64,000 nucleotides of DNA, from NCBI RefSeq assembly GCF_900100695.1, contig NZ_FNCF01000001.1:650060-714059 (forward strand), in the 5' to 3' direction. The position numbers and the translations under genes are program-made. Positions 27,265 to 35,451 of the stretch are shown here, in pieces. The number at the start of each line of letters is the position of its first letter. The stretch's first letter is position 1. This DNA comes from Klenkia brasiliensis (GTDB lineage Bacteria; Actinomycetota; Actinomycetes; Mycobacteriales; Geodermatophilaceae). A model generated the notes under the pieces. That model was given only the letters and a program-made list of their open reading frames with translations, did no database searches and was not told where the DNA came from.

Positions 27265-28245
27265 ATGCGACCCGACGCCCGCGCCTGGTTCGAGCACCGC
27301 ACCACGTCGGCCACCTCGGTGGCCGAGATCGACGCCGACGCCCTGCTGACCGCCAAGCGTGCCGGCGGGCACCGGGTCAGCGTCGTGCTGCCCGCACGCA
27401 ACGAGGCCGCCACCGTCGGGGGCCTGGTCACCGACCTGGTCGCCCGCTGGGTGGACGACGTCCCGCTGGTCGACGAGCTGGTCGTCATGGACTCCGACTC
27501 CACCGACGACACCGCCGCGGTCGCGCGGGCCGCCGGCGCCACCGTGGTGGCCACCGCCGACGTGCTGCCCGCGCTCGGCTCGCGCCCCGGCAAGGGCGAG
27601 GCGCTGTGGAAGTCGCTGGCCGCCACCACCGGCGACCTGGTCGTGTTCATGGACTCCGACCTGCTCAACGACACCGCGCACTACGTCCCCGGCCTGCTCA
27701 CCCCGCTGCTCACCGAGCCCCGCGTGTCCTACGTCAAGGGCTGCTACACCCGCCCGCTCACCGTCGACGGCCAGGTCCGCCCGGCCGGCGGCGGACGGGT
27801 CACCGAGCTCACCGCCCGCCCGCTGCTCAACGCGCTGTGGCCCGAGCTGGCCGGCTTCGTGCAGCCCCTCGGCGGGGAGTACGCCGGACGGCGCTCGGCG
27901 CTGGAGCAGGTGCCCTTCGTGTCCGGCTACGGCGTGGAGGTGGGCCTGCTGGTCGACCTGCTGCAGGTGTGCGGGCTCCCCGGGCTGGCCCAGGTCGACC
28001 TCGGCACCCGCGTGCACTCGCACCAGACCGACGAGGCGCTGGGCGTGATGGCCGGGCAGATCGTGTCCACCGTGCTGTCCCGGGCCTCGCGCGGCAGCAG
28101 CGACCGGCACCGCAGCGCCCCCGGCGGGCTGCTCACCCAGTTCGCCCACGACGGCGAGGGCTTCGTCCCCACCAGCGTGCCGGTGGCGGTGGACCAGCGC
28201 CCGCCGATGGTCGCCGTCCGGGAGTACGTGGAGCGCGCCGCCTAG
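27265..28245 (+). CDS. gpgS: Glucosyl-3-phosphoglycerate synthase (GT81)
   Basis: 326 aa from ATG 27265; GTGs just upstream are possible. It matches mycobacterial GpgS along its length: VSVVLPARNEAATVGGLV, the donor loop MDSDSTDDT, RPGKGEALWKSLAATTGD, the metal motif VFMDSDL and the 3-PGA site region GGGRVTELTARPLLN. The enzyme joins glucose from NDP-glucose to 3-phosphoglycerate, the first step towards glucosylglycerate and methylglucose lipopolysaccharides. It ends in TAG and is followed by a 92-bp hairpin repeat shared with a distant site in this window. Confidence 0.92.
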   Translation: MRPDARAWFEHRTTSATSVAEIDADALLTAKRAGGHRVSVVLPARNEAATVGGLVTDLVARWVDDVPLVDELVVMDSDSTDDTAAVARAAGATVVATADVLPALGSRPGKGEALWKSLAATTGDLVVFMDSDLLNDTAHYVPGLLTPLLTEPRVSYVKGCYTRPLTVDGQVRPAGGGRVTELTARPLLNALWPELAGFVQPLGGEYAGRRSALEQVPFVSGYGVEVGLLVDLLQVCGLPGLAQVDLGTRVHSHQTDEALGVMAGQIVSTVLSRASRGSSDRHRSAPGGLLTQFAHDGEGFVPTSVPVAVDQRPPMVAVREYVERAA

Positions 28246-28273
28246 CTCCCCGCCGCTGCCCCCGCCCGTGCGC

Positions 28274-28365
28274 AGCGTTGATCAGGGGAGTTGATCGACG
28301 TCCGTCCTGGTTCACCGGATCTCGTGAGCCAGGACGGAGTTGGATCAACCTCCCTGATCAACGCT
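28274..28365. repeat. 92-bp long-hairpin repeat, copy 1
   Basis: Nearly the whole element is self-complementary: AGCGTTGATCAGGG at one end pairs with CCCTGATCAACGCT at the other, and an inner CCGTCCTGG pairs with CCAGGACGG. Each arm carries the TTGATC motif twice. A second ungapped copy (about 88% identical by eye) lies at 58175-58266. Both copies sit between convergent genes. Here the right arm contains the stop codon of the HAD gene. It could act as a two-way terminator or be a small non-autonomous mobile element. Confidence 0.88.
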
Positions 28366-29029
28366 GGCGGCCCAGCGGGGTGGAGTCGAGGGCGGCGGTG
28401 AGGTCGGCGGGGGTGTCGTAGAGCTCCACGGCGCCCGCCGCGCGCAGCTCGTCGTCCCCGAACCCGCCGGACCGGACGACGTAGGCGGGCATCCCCGCCC
28501 GCTTCGCCGCCTCCACGTCGTAGACCGAGTCGCCGACGACGACGGCCGGTGCGTCCTCGGGCTCGCCGAGCTTGGTCAGCGCGGTCCGCAGCAGGTCCGG
28601 CGCGGGCTTGGAGGCCTCGACGTCGTCGCTGGTGGTCCAGGCCTCGGCCAGGTTCCGGGCGTCCAGGAGGTCCAGGTAGTGGTCGACCTGGTCGGACTTG
28701 CCCGAGCTGGCCAGCACCAGGCGGTGCCCGGCCTCCCGGACGGCGACGAGCAGGTCCCGGGCGCCGGGCAGCGGGGACAGCTCGCCGAGCAGGGGCTGCA
28801 CCTCCTGCTCCCACCGGTCGCGGGCGGCGTCGCCGAGCCGCTCCTCCAGCTCGTCGCCCCCCACCGCGGCGACCAGCTGGTCCCCGCCCATGCCGATCAG
28901 CCGGTGCAGCCGCCACACCGGCACGGTCTCCCCGAGCGACCGGAAAGCCCGGTACCAGGCCAGGGCGTGGTGGTAGTTGGAGTCGACGAGGGTGCCGTCG
29001 ACGTCGAGGACGGCGATGCGCGGAGCCAT
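28358..29029 (-). CDS. HAD-family hydrolase (phosphoglycolate phosphatase-like)
   Basis: 223 aa, ATG at 29029-29027. HAD motif I is VLDVDGTLVDS (residues about 5-15), motif II is VLASSGKS, motif III is the Lys in EASKPAPDL, and motif IV is VVGDSVYDVEAA. A helical C1 cap lies between motifs I and II. This is the beta-phosphoglucomutase/phosphoglycolate phosphatase-like subfamily acting on small phosphorylated metabolites. It is convergent with gpgS. A link to phosphoglycerate metabolism is tempting but unproven. The stop codon falls inside the 92-bp palindromic repeat. Confidence 0.87.
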   Translation of the reverse strand: MAPRIAVLDVDGTLVDSNYHHALAWYRAFRSLGETVPVWRLHRLIGMGGDQLVAAVGGDELEERLGDAARDRWEQEVQPLLGELSPLPGARDLLVAVREAGHRLVLASSGKSDQVDHYLDLLDARNLAEAWTTSDDVEASKPAPDLLRTALTKLGEPEDAPAVVVGDSVYDVEAAKRAGMPAYVVRSGGFGDDELRAAGAVELYDTPADLTAALDSTPLGRQR

Positions 29030-29110
29030 CCGCACCCGGTGCCCGGACACCCCGGTGGCGTAACCCCCTGCCTCCAGCGCGGCACCGGTCCGTGCGGAAG
29101 GATGACCGAG

Positions 29111-29560
29111 GTGACCCCCGCCAGCCCCACCGACGGGTCCTCCACCCTCCCGCAGCCGCCCACCGTGGTGTCGCGGTGCCCCGGGTGCGGCGCCGTGCTG
29201 GCCGCCGTCCCCGGCCTGGAGGTCCGGCACGGGGGTGCCTCCCCCAGCTGCACCCGGCTGTTCGACGTCACGGTCCGGGGACTGCGCGACGAGGCGCCCA
29301 GCGACGTGCGCGCCGCCGGGCTGGTCGAGCTCGCGACGGCTGCCTACGACGCCCAGCACGGCGGCGGGCCGGACGCCCTCGCGCGGCTGCGGGCCCAGCT
29401 CGGGGAGGGCGCCCGCCGCCCCGTGCTCGACGCCCCGCCCACGCAGTGGCGCTCCACGGTGGCCGACATCGCCGCCGACCTGGACGTGGTCGACCTGCCG
29501 GTGCTGCTCCGCTCCTGGGCGCAGGCGGTGTCGGCGGACTGGGCCGGCGACCGGGCCTGA
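29111..29560 (+). CDS. DUF5946-like small protein with a CxxC motif
   Basis: 149 aa. GTG 29111 is preferred because AAGGA lies 8 nt upstream; the in-frame ATG at 29102 is only a few bases from it. The N-terminus has RCPGCGAVL and a later PSCTRLFDV, which could form a zinc site. The rest is helical (LVELATAAYDAQHGGG, then TVADIAADLDVVDLP). The layout recalls the uncharacterised DUF5946 family, which combines a Cys-pair N-terminus with a helical tail containing a YxxQH-like motif. The reaction is unknown. It is divergent from the HAD gene. Confidence 0.6.
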   Translation: MTPASPTDGSSTLPQPPTVVSRCPGCGAVLAAVPGLEVRHGGASPSCTRLFDVTVRGLRDEAPSDVRAAGLVELATAAYDAQHGGGPDALARLRAQLGEGARRPVLDAPPTQWRSTVADIAADLDVVDLPVLLRSWAQAVSADWAGDRA

Positions 29561-29587
29561 CGCCGCACCGTGTGACCGCTCCCACTT

Positions 29588-29593
29588 TAGGAT
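29588..29593 (+). promoter_or_regulatory. Candidate -10 element for a leaderless tetR-type mRNA
   Basis: TAGGAT matches the TANNNT consensus and ends 8 nt before the ATG at 29602. Transcription would therefore start at or next to the start codon, giving a leaderless message, which is common in actinobacteria. No strong -35 is visible. The same bases could instead serve as an AGGA ribosome binding site. Confidence 0.35.
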
Positions 29594-29601
29594 CACAAGC
29601 C

Positions 29602-30375
29602 ATGGGGGACGCACCCGTCGACCGCCGGGCACGGAAGAAGGCGCGCACGCACGACGAGCTGCGGGTCGTGGCCCAGCGGCTGTTCGCCGAGCGGGGCTTC
29701 GACGCGGTGACCGTGGCCGACGTGGCCGATGCCGCCGACGTGGCCGTGCAGACCGTCTTCAACCACTACCCGACCAAGGAGGACCTCTACTTCGCCGGCC
29801 GCGCGCCGTGGGTGGCCGGCCCCGCCCGGGCCGTGGCGCACCGCGCCCCCGGCACCGGGGCGGTGGCCACCGCGCACGCGTGGATCAGCCGGCACGTGCT
29901 CGCCGTCCCCGGGCTGCTGCGCCGTCCCGACGGCGGTGCGTTCGCCGCCGCCACCATCGCCACCCCGGCCCTCCGCGTGCACCAGCGCGAACTGCTGCGC
30001 GACGGCGAGGACCGGCTGGCCCGGGCGCTGCGGGAGACCTGGGTGGCCCAGCTCGGGGACCTGGCCGACCTGCGGCTGGTGGCCGCGCTGACCAGCGCCC
30101 TGCTGCTGACCAGCGGTCGGGTCGCCCTGGCCGAGCAGGTGGCGGTCATCCGCGAGGCCGACCAGGGGTTGCGCGGCACCCGCGCGGTGGCCGAGGAGGC
30201 CCGGCGGCGCAGCCGACCGGCCCTGGACGCGGTGGGCACCGGGTTCGCCCAGCTGACCGACCGGCCCGACACCCCGGCGGCGTTCCGGCGGGTGGCCGAG
30301 CTCGAGCGCGGTCTGCCCGCCGACCTGCGGGTGGCCCGCCGGACCGACCCGGGGACGGTCAGACGGGAGCCGTGA
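29602..30375 (+). CDS. TetR/AcrR family regulator
   Basis: 257 aa. The N-terminal helix-turn-helix is clear: ELRVVAQRLFAERGFDAVTV followed by VADAADVAVQTVFNHYPTKE (residues about 15-60). The ligand domain is Ala-rich and longer than usual, with a basic C-terminal extension. The gene converges on a second TetR gene and overlaps its end by 17 bp. No adjacent efflux or catabolic gene is divergently oriented, so the target is not obvious. Autoregulation is likely for the family. Confidence 0.85.
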   Translation: MGDAPVDRRARKKARTHDELRVVAQRLFAERGFDAVTVADVADAADVAVQTVFNHYPTKEDLYFAGRAPWVAGPARAVAHRAPGTGAVATAHAWISRHVLAVPGLLRRPDGGAFAAATIATPALRVHQRELLRDGEDRLARALRETWVAQLGDLADLRLVAALTSALLLTSGRVALAEQVAVIREADQGLRGTRAVAEEARRRSRPALDAVGTGFAQLTDRPDTPAAFRRVAELERGLPADLRVARRTDPGTVRREP

Positions 30376-30976
30376 CCGCCGGCAGCAGGACGGAGTCGAC
30401 CAGCGCGGCCACCTCGGCCTCGGGCAGCGGCGTGGAGAACGCGGTGTAGCGCTCCCACCACAGGGCCTGCACCAGGGTGCGCAGCAGGGCCAGCCGCTCG
30501 GGGTCGACCGGCTCGCCGCGGGCACCGGCGCGCCGGGCCAGCTCGTCCAGGACGGCGCCGAGCGGCTGCACCACCGCGGTGTCCAGCCCGGCCCGCAGCT
30601 CGTCGTCGTGCCGGGCCGCGCCGACCAGACCGGCAGCGGCGCGCTCCTCGCGGGACAGCTCCTGGGTCCACGGCTGCAGCAGCGCCACCAGGTCCCCGCG
30701 CAGCGAGCCGGTGTCCTCGGGGCAGACGACCAGGTCGAAGCCGCTGACCGCGTGCCGCACCAGCGCCGACATCGTGGGCCAGCGCCGGTAGATGCCGGCC
30801 TTGCCGGCCCGGGCGCGGGCGGCGACCCGGTCGCTGTTGAGCCGGCCCCAGCCCTCGTCGGCCAGGATGTCGACGGCGACCGCCACCAGCTGCTCGGACA
30901 GCTCGGGGCTCAGCGGCCGGCCCGGGGATCGGTGCGGGGCGCTGGCGGGCAGGTCGGTGCTCGTCACGGGGTCCAT
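30359..30976 (-). CDS. TetR/AcrR family regulator
   Basis: 205 aa from ATG 30976-30974; the frame continues to 31054 but lacks a better start. The DNA-binding domain is LVAVAVDILADEGWGRLNSD followed by RVAARARAGKAGIYRRWPTM (residues about 25-70), with the RRW signature of the TetR_C_16-like subgroup. The C-terminal domain has AVSGFDLVVCPEDTGSLRGD and a helical ligand pocket. Its upstream region (30977-31083) also faces menB and contains CGTGTTACGTGTG-like sequence that could be an operator. Targets are unknown. Confidence 0.85.
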   Translation of the reverse strand: MDPVTSTDLPASAPHRSPGRPLSPELSEQLVAVAVDILADEGWGRLNSDRVAARARAGKAGIYRRWPTMSALVRHAVSGFDLVVCPEDTGSLRGDLVALLQPWTQELSREERAAAGLVGAARHDDELRAGLDTAVVQPLGAVLDELARRAGARGEPVDPERLALLRTLVQALWWERYTAFSTPLPEAEVAALVDSVLLPAVTAPV

Positions 30977-31083
30977 CGTGCACGACTGAGTGGAGTCACC
31001 ACAACGACCGACACCGTCCAGCGTCTGCGCGTCACACGTAACACGGTAAGCCACTACGGCCCGTGAGCGTCCGGAAGATCAGG

Positions 31084-31974
31084 TCAGACGTGCCAGGGGA
31101 AACGCGAGAAGTCGGCGGGCCGCTTCTCCAGGAAGGAGTCGCGGCCCTCGACGGCCTCCTCGGCCATGTAGGCCAGCCGGGTGGTCTCGCCGGCGAACAG
31201 CTGCTGGCCGACCAGGCCGTCGTCGACCAGGTTGAAGGAGTACTTCAGCATCCGCTGCGCGGTGGGGCTCTTGGTCACGATCGTGCGCGCCCACTCCAGC
31301 GCCCGGGTCTCCAGCTCCGCGTGCGGGACGACGGCGTTGACCATGCCCATCCGGTGCGCGTCGGCCGCGGAGTACTCGCTGCCCAGGAAGAAGATCTCGC
31401 GGGCGAACTTCTGCCCCACCTGGCGGGCCAGGTAGGCCGAGCCGTAGCCCCCGTCGAAGCTGCCCACGTCGGCGTCGGTCTGCTTGAACCGGGCGTGCTC
31501 CTCGCTGGCCAGCGTCAGGTCGGCCACCACGTGCAGGCTGTGCCCGCCGCCGGCCGCCCACCCGGGGACGACGCACACCACGACCTTGGGCATGAAGCGG
31601 ATCAGCCGCTGCACCTCCAGGATGTGCAGCCGCCCGGCCACCCCGGCACCGGCCTCGTAGCCGTACCGGCCACGCACCCGCTGGTCACCGCCGGAGCAGA
31701 ACGCCCAGCCGCCGTCCCGCGGGCTGGGGCCGTTGCCGGTGAGCAGCACGCAGCCCACCGAGGTGTCCAGCCGGGCGTGCTCGAGGACCTGCAGCAGCTG
31801 GTCGACCGTCTGCGGCCGGAAGGCGTTGCGCACCTCGGGCCGGTCGAACGCGACGCGCACGACGCCGGCGTCGACGGCCCGGTGGTAGGTGAGGTCGGTC
31901 AGGCCCTCGAAGCCGGGCACCTGCTCCCACGCCGCGGGGTCGAAGGTCTCCGAGACGCCGTCCAGTGCACTCAC
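31084..31974 (-). CDS. menB: 1,4-dihydroxy-2-naphthoyl-CoA synthase (MenB)
   Basis: 296 aa, GTG start. It is a crotonase-fold enzyme with the MenB-specific segments: VAFDRPEVRNAFRPQTVDQL, AFCSGGDQRVRGRYGY, VVPGWAAGGGHSLHVVADLT and VGSFDGGYGSAYLARQVGQK, followed by a long C-terminal tail ending FSRFPWHV. It closes the naphthoate ring of menaquinone from o-succinylbenzoyl-CoA. No other men genes are in view. It lies 10 bp downstream of a pyruvate-oxidase-like TPP enzyme on the same strand, which could make an operon of quinone-linked functions. Confidence 0.93.
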   Translation of the reverse strand: MSALDGVSETFDPAAWEQVPGFEGLTDLTYHRAVDAGVVRVAFDRPEVRNAFRPQTVDQLLQVLEHARLDTSVGCVLLTGNGPSPRDGGWAFCSGGDQRVRGRYGYEAGAGVAGRLHILEVQRLIRFMPKVVVCVVPGWAAGGGHSLHVVADLTLASEEHARFKQTDADVGSFDGGYGSAYLARQVGQKFAREIFFLGSEYSAADAHRMGMVNAVVPHAELETRALEWARTIVTKSPTAQRMLKYSFNLVDDGLVGQQLFAGETTRLAYMAEEAVEGRDSFLEKRPADFSRFPWHV

Positions 31975-31984
31975 GGGCCGGACG

Positions 31985-33811
31985 CTACCCGCCGGTGATC
32001 GCGTCCTTGGCCCGGTGCCACAGGCCCTTCGCCGGTGCCCCCACCGCCTCGCGCAACCCGTCGGCGATGACCAGCGGGGCGCTCGGGTCGCCCTTCAGCT
32101 GGGACTTCGCGGTGTTCACCACCTGCTCCAGGGTCAGGTGCGGCGGGATGAGCGGCACGTTCGCGTCGACCACGGCGTCCACCACGAACGGTCGGTCGGC
32201 CGCCAGCGCCTCCTCCCACAGCCCGGCCACCTCGCCGGGCTCGCTGATCCGCCGTCCGCCCAGGCCGAGCAGGTGCGCCCAGTCCGCGTAGGGCACGTCG
32301 GGCAGGTCCTGGCTCTCCGCGAAGGGGACGTCGCCGACCATCGCCCGCATCTCCCAGGTCACGAACGACAGGTCGCGGTTGTTCAGCACCAGGACGACGA
32401 AGGTCGGGTCGGCCCAGGTGCGCCAGTACCGGCTGACCGTGATGAGCTCGTTGACGCCGTTCATCTGCATGGCGCCGTCGCCGACGAGGGCGAACACCGG
32501 CCGGTCGGGGTGGGCGTTCTTCGCGGCGATGGCGTAGGGCAGCGCCCCGCCCATCGACAGCAGCGTGCCGCTCAGGCTGGCCAGCATGCCGGGGCGCAGG
32601 TCGACGTCCCGGGCGAAGTGGCTGGTCGCCGTCCCGCAGTCGACGGCCAGCATCGCGTCGTCGGGCAACCGGTCCGACAGCTCCCGGACGACGAACTCCG
32701 GGTTCAGCTCGTGGGTCTTCGCGGCGACCCGGGCGGCGGACTGCTCCCGCCAGGCGTGCGTCCACTGCCCCACCTGCTCGCGCCAGCTGCCGTCGCGGTC
32801 GGTGCGCAGCAGGGGCAGCAGCGCGGCCAGCGTCTCCTGGGCGTCACCGACCAGGTTGACCTCGGTGTCGTAGCGCAGCCCGCAGTTGGCGCCGTCGATG
32901 TCGATCTGCACCGCCCGCGCCTGCCCGGGGGCGGGGTAGAAGTCCGAGTACGGCATGGTCGACCCGACGATCAGCAGGCCGTCGCACTCGCGCATGAGGT
33001 CCCAGCTGGCCCGGGTGCCCAGCAGGCCGATCGCGCCGGTCACCCAGGGCAGCCGGTCGTCCAGCACGGCCTTGCCCAGCAGCGCCTTGGCCACCCCGGC
33101 GTCGAGCCGGTCGGCCACCGCGGTCAGCTCGCTGGTCGCACCCAGGCAGCCGGCCCCGGCGAGGATCGCCACCTTCTCGCAGCCGTCGAGCAGGGCGGCC
33201 GCCTCGCGCAGCGCGGCCGCCGGCGGCACGGTCGCGGTCGTGCTGGGGACGGCGCTGGTGTGGGCGTAGCCGTGGGCGTCCGGCGGCTCCAGGACGGCGT
33301 CCTCGACGAGCACGTCGCTGGGCAGCACCACGGCGGTGACCGTGCGGTGGGCCAGCGCGATCCGGGCCGCGCGGTCGACGACGTGCCGCACCTGGCTGGG
33401 CTCGCTCACCTGGGCGACGTAGGCCCCGGCGACGTCCTTGACCAGGTTGAGCAGGTCGACCTCCTGGTAGTAGCCGCTGCCCTGGGCGTTGCGCGCGGTG
33501 TGCCCGAGCAGCGCCACCACCGGGACGTGGTCGAGCTTGGCGTCGTAGAGGCCGTTGAGCGCGTGCACCGCACCCGGGCCGCTGGTGACCACCGCGCAGC
33601 CGATCGGCGAGCCGCCGTACTTGACGTCGGCGCAGGCCGCGAAGGCCGCGGTCTCCTCGTGCCGGACCTGCACGAACTCCGCGTCGCCGGCGTCCACCGC
33701 CCTGCGGAGGGCGCTCATCACCCCGCCGATCCCGTCGCCGGGGTAGCCGTAGAAGCGCCGCACGCCCCACTCCCCCAGCCGTGCCACCACGTGCTCGCCG
33801 ACCGTCGTCAT
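31985..33811 (-). CDS. Thiamine-pyrophosphate-dependent enzyme, pyruvate oxidase (PoxB)-like
   Basis: 608 aa, three TPP-family domains in order. The N-terminal Pyr domain has the activating Glu in VRHEETAAFAA. A central Rossmann domain (about 190-330) follows, then the PP domain with VGDGAMQMNGVNEL and NN in VLVLNNRDLSFV. VTSGPGAVHALNGLYDAKLD is typical of the pyruvate oxidase/acetolactate synthase group. PoxB-type enzymes pass electrons from pyruvate to the quinone pool, which would suit a gene next to menB. The exact substrate is uncertain. The gene ends in TAG. Confidence 0.83.
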   Translation of the reverse strand: MTTVGEHVVARLGEWGVRRFYGYPGDGIGGVMSALRRAVDAGDAEFVQVRHEETAAFAACADVKYGGSPIGCAVVTSGPGAVHALNGLYDAKLDHVPVVALLGHTARNAQGSGYYQEVDLLNLVKDVAGAYVAQVSEPSQVRHVVDRAARIALAHRTVTAVVLPSDVLVEDAVLEPPDAHGYAHTSAVPSTTATVPPAAALREAAALLDGCEKVAILAGAGCLGATSELTAVADRLDAGVAKALLGKAVLDDRLPWVTGAIGLLGTRASWDLMRECDGLLIVGSTMPYSDFYPAPGQARAVQIDIDGANCGLRYDTEVNLVGDAQETLAALLPLLRTDRDGSWREQVGQWTHAWREQSAARVAAKTHELNPEFVVRELSDRLPDDAMLAVDCGTATSHFARDVDLRPGMLASLSGTLLSMGGALPYAIAAKNAHPDRPVFALVGDGAMQMNGVNELITVSRYWRTWADPTFVVLVLNNRDLSFVTWEMRAMVGDVPFAESQDLPDVPYADWAHLLGLGGRRISEPGEVAGLWEEALAADRPFVVDAVVDANVPLIPPHLTLEQVVNTAKSQLKGDPSAPLVIADGLREAVGAPAKGLWHRAKDAITGG

Positions 33812-33883
33812 GCCCGGGCCCTACCCCGCTCGCCGCCGCGCAGACGCGACCGGCGTGCCGGACCTGCGCGGAACCTGCACCCT

Positions 33884-34666
33884 GTGCCGGTGCGCGTCGG
33901 CTCCCTCAACCTGGCCTCGGGACGGGACGCGTCCGGCCGCTCGGTCGAGGCCGCGACGCTCACCTCCGTCGTCGCGGAGCTGGGCGTCGACGTCCTCGCG
34001 CTGCAGGAGGTCGACGTCGACCAGCCGCGCTCGCACGGGGTGCACCAGCCCGCGGTGGTCGCCGAGGCGCTGGGGGCGGCCGACTGGCGGTTCGCCCCCA
34101 CCCTGGCCGGCACGCCGGACCCCTTCGCGTCCTGGTCCCGGCTGCACCCGGTGCTCGACCAGGGCGCGCTGACCGGCCCGCACTACGGGATCGCGCTGGT
34201 CTCGCGGCTGCCGGTGCGCCGCTGGCACGTGCTGCACCTGGACCCGGGTCCGCTCAAGCTGCCGCTGGTCGCGCCCGACCCGCGCACCGGCGCCCGGAAG
34301 CTGTGGTGGTTCCCCGACGAGCCGCGGGCCGCCGTCGCCGCCGAGCTCGACGGGCTCACCGTCGTCGGCACCCACCTGTCCTTCTCCGCGCCCAGCGCGG
34401 CCCGGCAGCTGCGCCGGGTGCACCGCTGGGTCGCCGACCTGCCCGGGCCGGTCGTCGTCGCCGGGGACCTCAACCTGGGCGGGTCGCTGTCGGCGCTGGT
34501 CACCGGCGGCCGGCGGCTGGTCGCCGAGCGCACCTGGCCGGCGCCGGACCCCAAGGTGCAGTTCGACCACGTGCTGTCCCTGCACGGCGCCCGGGGCAGC
34601 GACCCGGAGGTCCGTCAGCTGCCGTTCGGGGACCACCGGCTGGTCGCGGTCACCGTCGGTCGGTGA
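33884..34666 (+). CDS. Endonuclease/exonuclease/phosphatase family protein
   Basis: 260 aa from GTG 33884; GTG 33890 is an equal alternative. EEP-fold motifs are in order: VGSLNLASG, LQEVDVDQPRS (metal Glu), GIALVSRLPV, VVGTHLSFSAPS, VVVAGDLNLGG and a final FGDHRLVAV with the catalytic His. Family members hydrolyse phosphodiesters in nucleic acids, phospholipids or inositol phosphates. The small size and lack of extra domains do not settle which. No signal peptide is seen. The end overlaps the convergent Pr6Pr gene by 17 bp. Confidence 0.85.
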   Translation: MPVRVGSLNLASGRDASGRSVEAATLTSVVAELGVDVLALQEVDVDQPRSHGVHQPAVVAEALGAADWRFAPTLAGTPDPFASWSRLHPVLDQGALTGPHYGIALVSRLPVRRWHVLHLDPGPLKLPLVAPDPRTGARKLWWFPDEPRAAVAAELDGLTVVGTHLSFSAPSAARQLRRVHRWVADLPGPVVVAGDLNLGGSLSALVTGGRRLVAERTWPAPDPKVQFDHVLSLHGARGSDPEVRQLPFGDHRLVAVTVGR

Positions 34667-35339
34667 CCGGTGCCCCCGGGTCGGTGACCGCCGGCCGCGG
34701 GTCGGTGGCCGGCAGCCGCCGGTCCAGCAGGCGGAACAGCGACAGCAGGACCAGCGCCAGGACGGCGACGAGCCCGGTGTTGCGCAGCGCGACCGCGTAG
34801 CCCAGCTCGCCGACGTCCAGGAACGGGTAGGGGTACCAGCCGCTGACCGCGCCGTGGACCAGGGTGTAGGCGATCCAGGCCAGCGGCCAGACCATCGCCC
34901 AGCCGACCGTCGCCCACGTGGCCCGCGGGCGCGGGCCGAGCACCAGCCAGCCGAGCAGGGCCAGCGGCGGGGCGACGTAGTGCAGGCCCGCGTTGGTGAC
35001 CGCGCCCAGGCCCGTGGGGTGCTGCAGCGGCGCCAGCACGACCGCGTAGACCAGCCCGGTGACGGTGATGCCCAGCAGCGCGGTCAGCCGCAGCGGCCGC
35101 CACCACCGCCCGTCGTGCTGCGGGTCGCGCACCAGCGGCAGCACCGACAACAGCACGAGCACGTTGCTCTGGATCGTGAAGTAGCTCCAGAACCGGACGA
35201 CCCGGGTGCCGGTGCCCGGGTCCTCGGTCGGCACCAGCAGGTTCGCCCCGCTCAGCGACCGGCCGAACTCGGTGAGCACCGAGAGGACGACGACGGCGGC
35301 GAGGACACCCCAGAGGACCCGGGCGGCACGGTTGGTCAC
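34650..35339 (-). CDS. Pr6Pr family integral membrane protein
   Basis: 229 aa, GTG start. Six membrane helices are visible, with the family's conserved RVVRFWSYFTIQSNVLV loop after helix one, LHYVAPPLALLGWLV in the middle, and GWYPYPFLDVGELGYA before the last helix. The tail has three short repeats (PATDPRPAVTDPGAPVTDR). The Pr6Pr group is common in actinobacteria and related to eukaryotic FAR-17a/AIG1 proteins, some of which are lipid hydrolases. Bacterial function is not established. Confidence 0.85.
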   Translation of the reverse strand: MTNRAARVLWGVLAAVVVLSVLTEFGRSLSGANLLVPTEDPGTGTRVVRFWSYFTIQSNVLVLLSVLPLVRDPQHDGRWWRPLRLTALLGITVTGLVYAVVLAPLQHPTGLGAVTNAGLHYVAPPLALLGWLVLGPRPRATWATVGWAMVWPLAWIAYTLVHGAVSGWYPYPFLDVGELGYAVALRNTGLVAVLALVLLSLFRLLDRRLPATDPRPAVTDPGAPVTDRR

Positions 35340-35451
35340 ACGGCGATCATGCCGGAACGGAACGCCCGCGTGTCGCCAGCGAACTGCCAGGTCGGGCCCC
35401 TACGGTCAGCCCGCCCGCCGGGTGCCCGGCAGGTCGTGGAGGGGGTTGACC

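Noticed and set aside
31027-31052. TetR operator in the 30977-31083 gap
   Set aside because: CGTGT repeats are present but form a direct, not inverted, arrangement. Without a clear palindrome or promoter I did not list it as a site.
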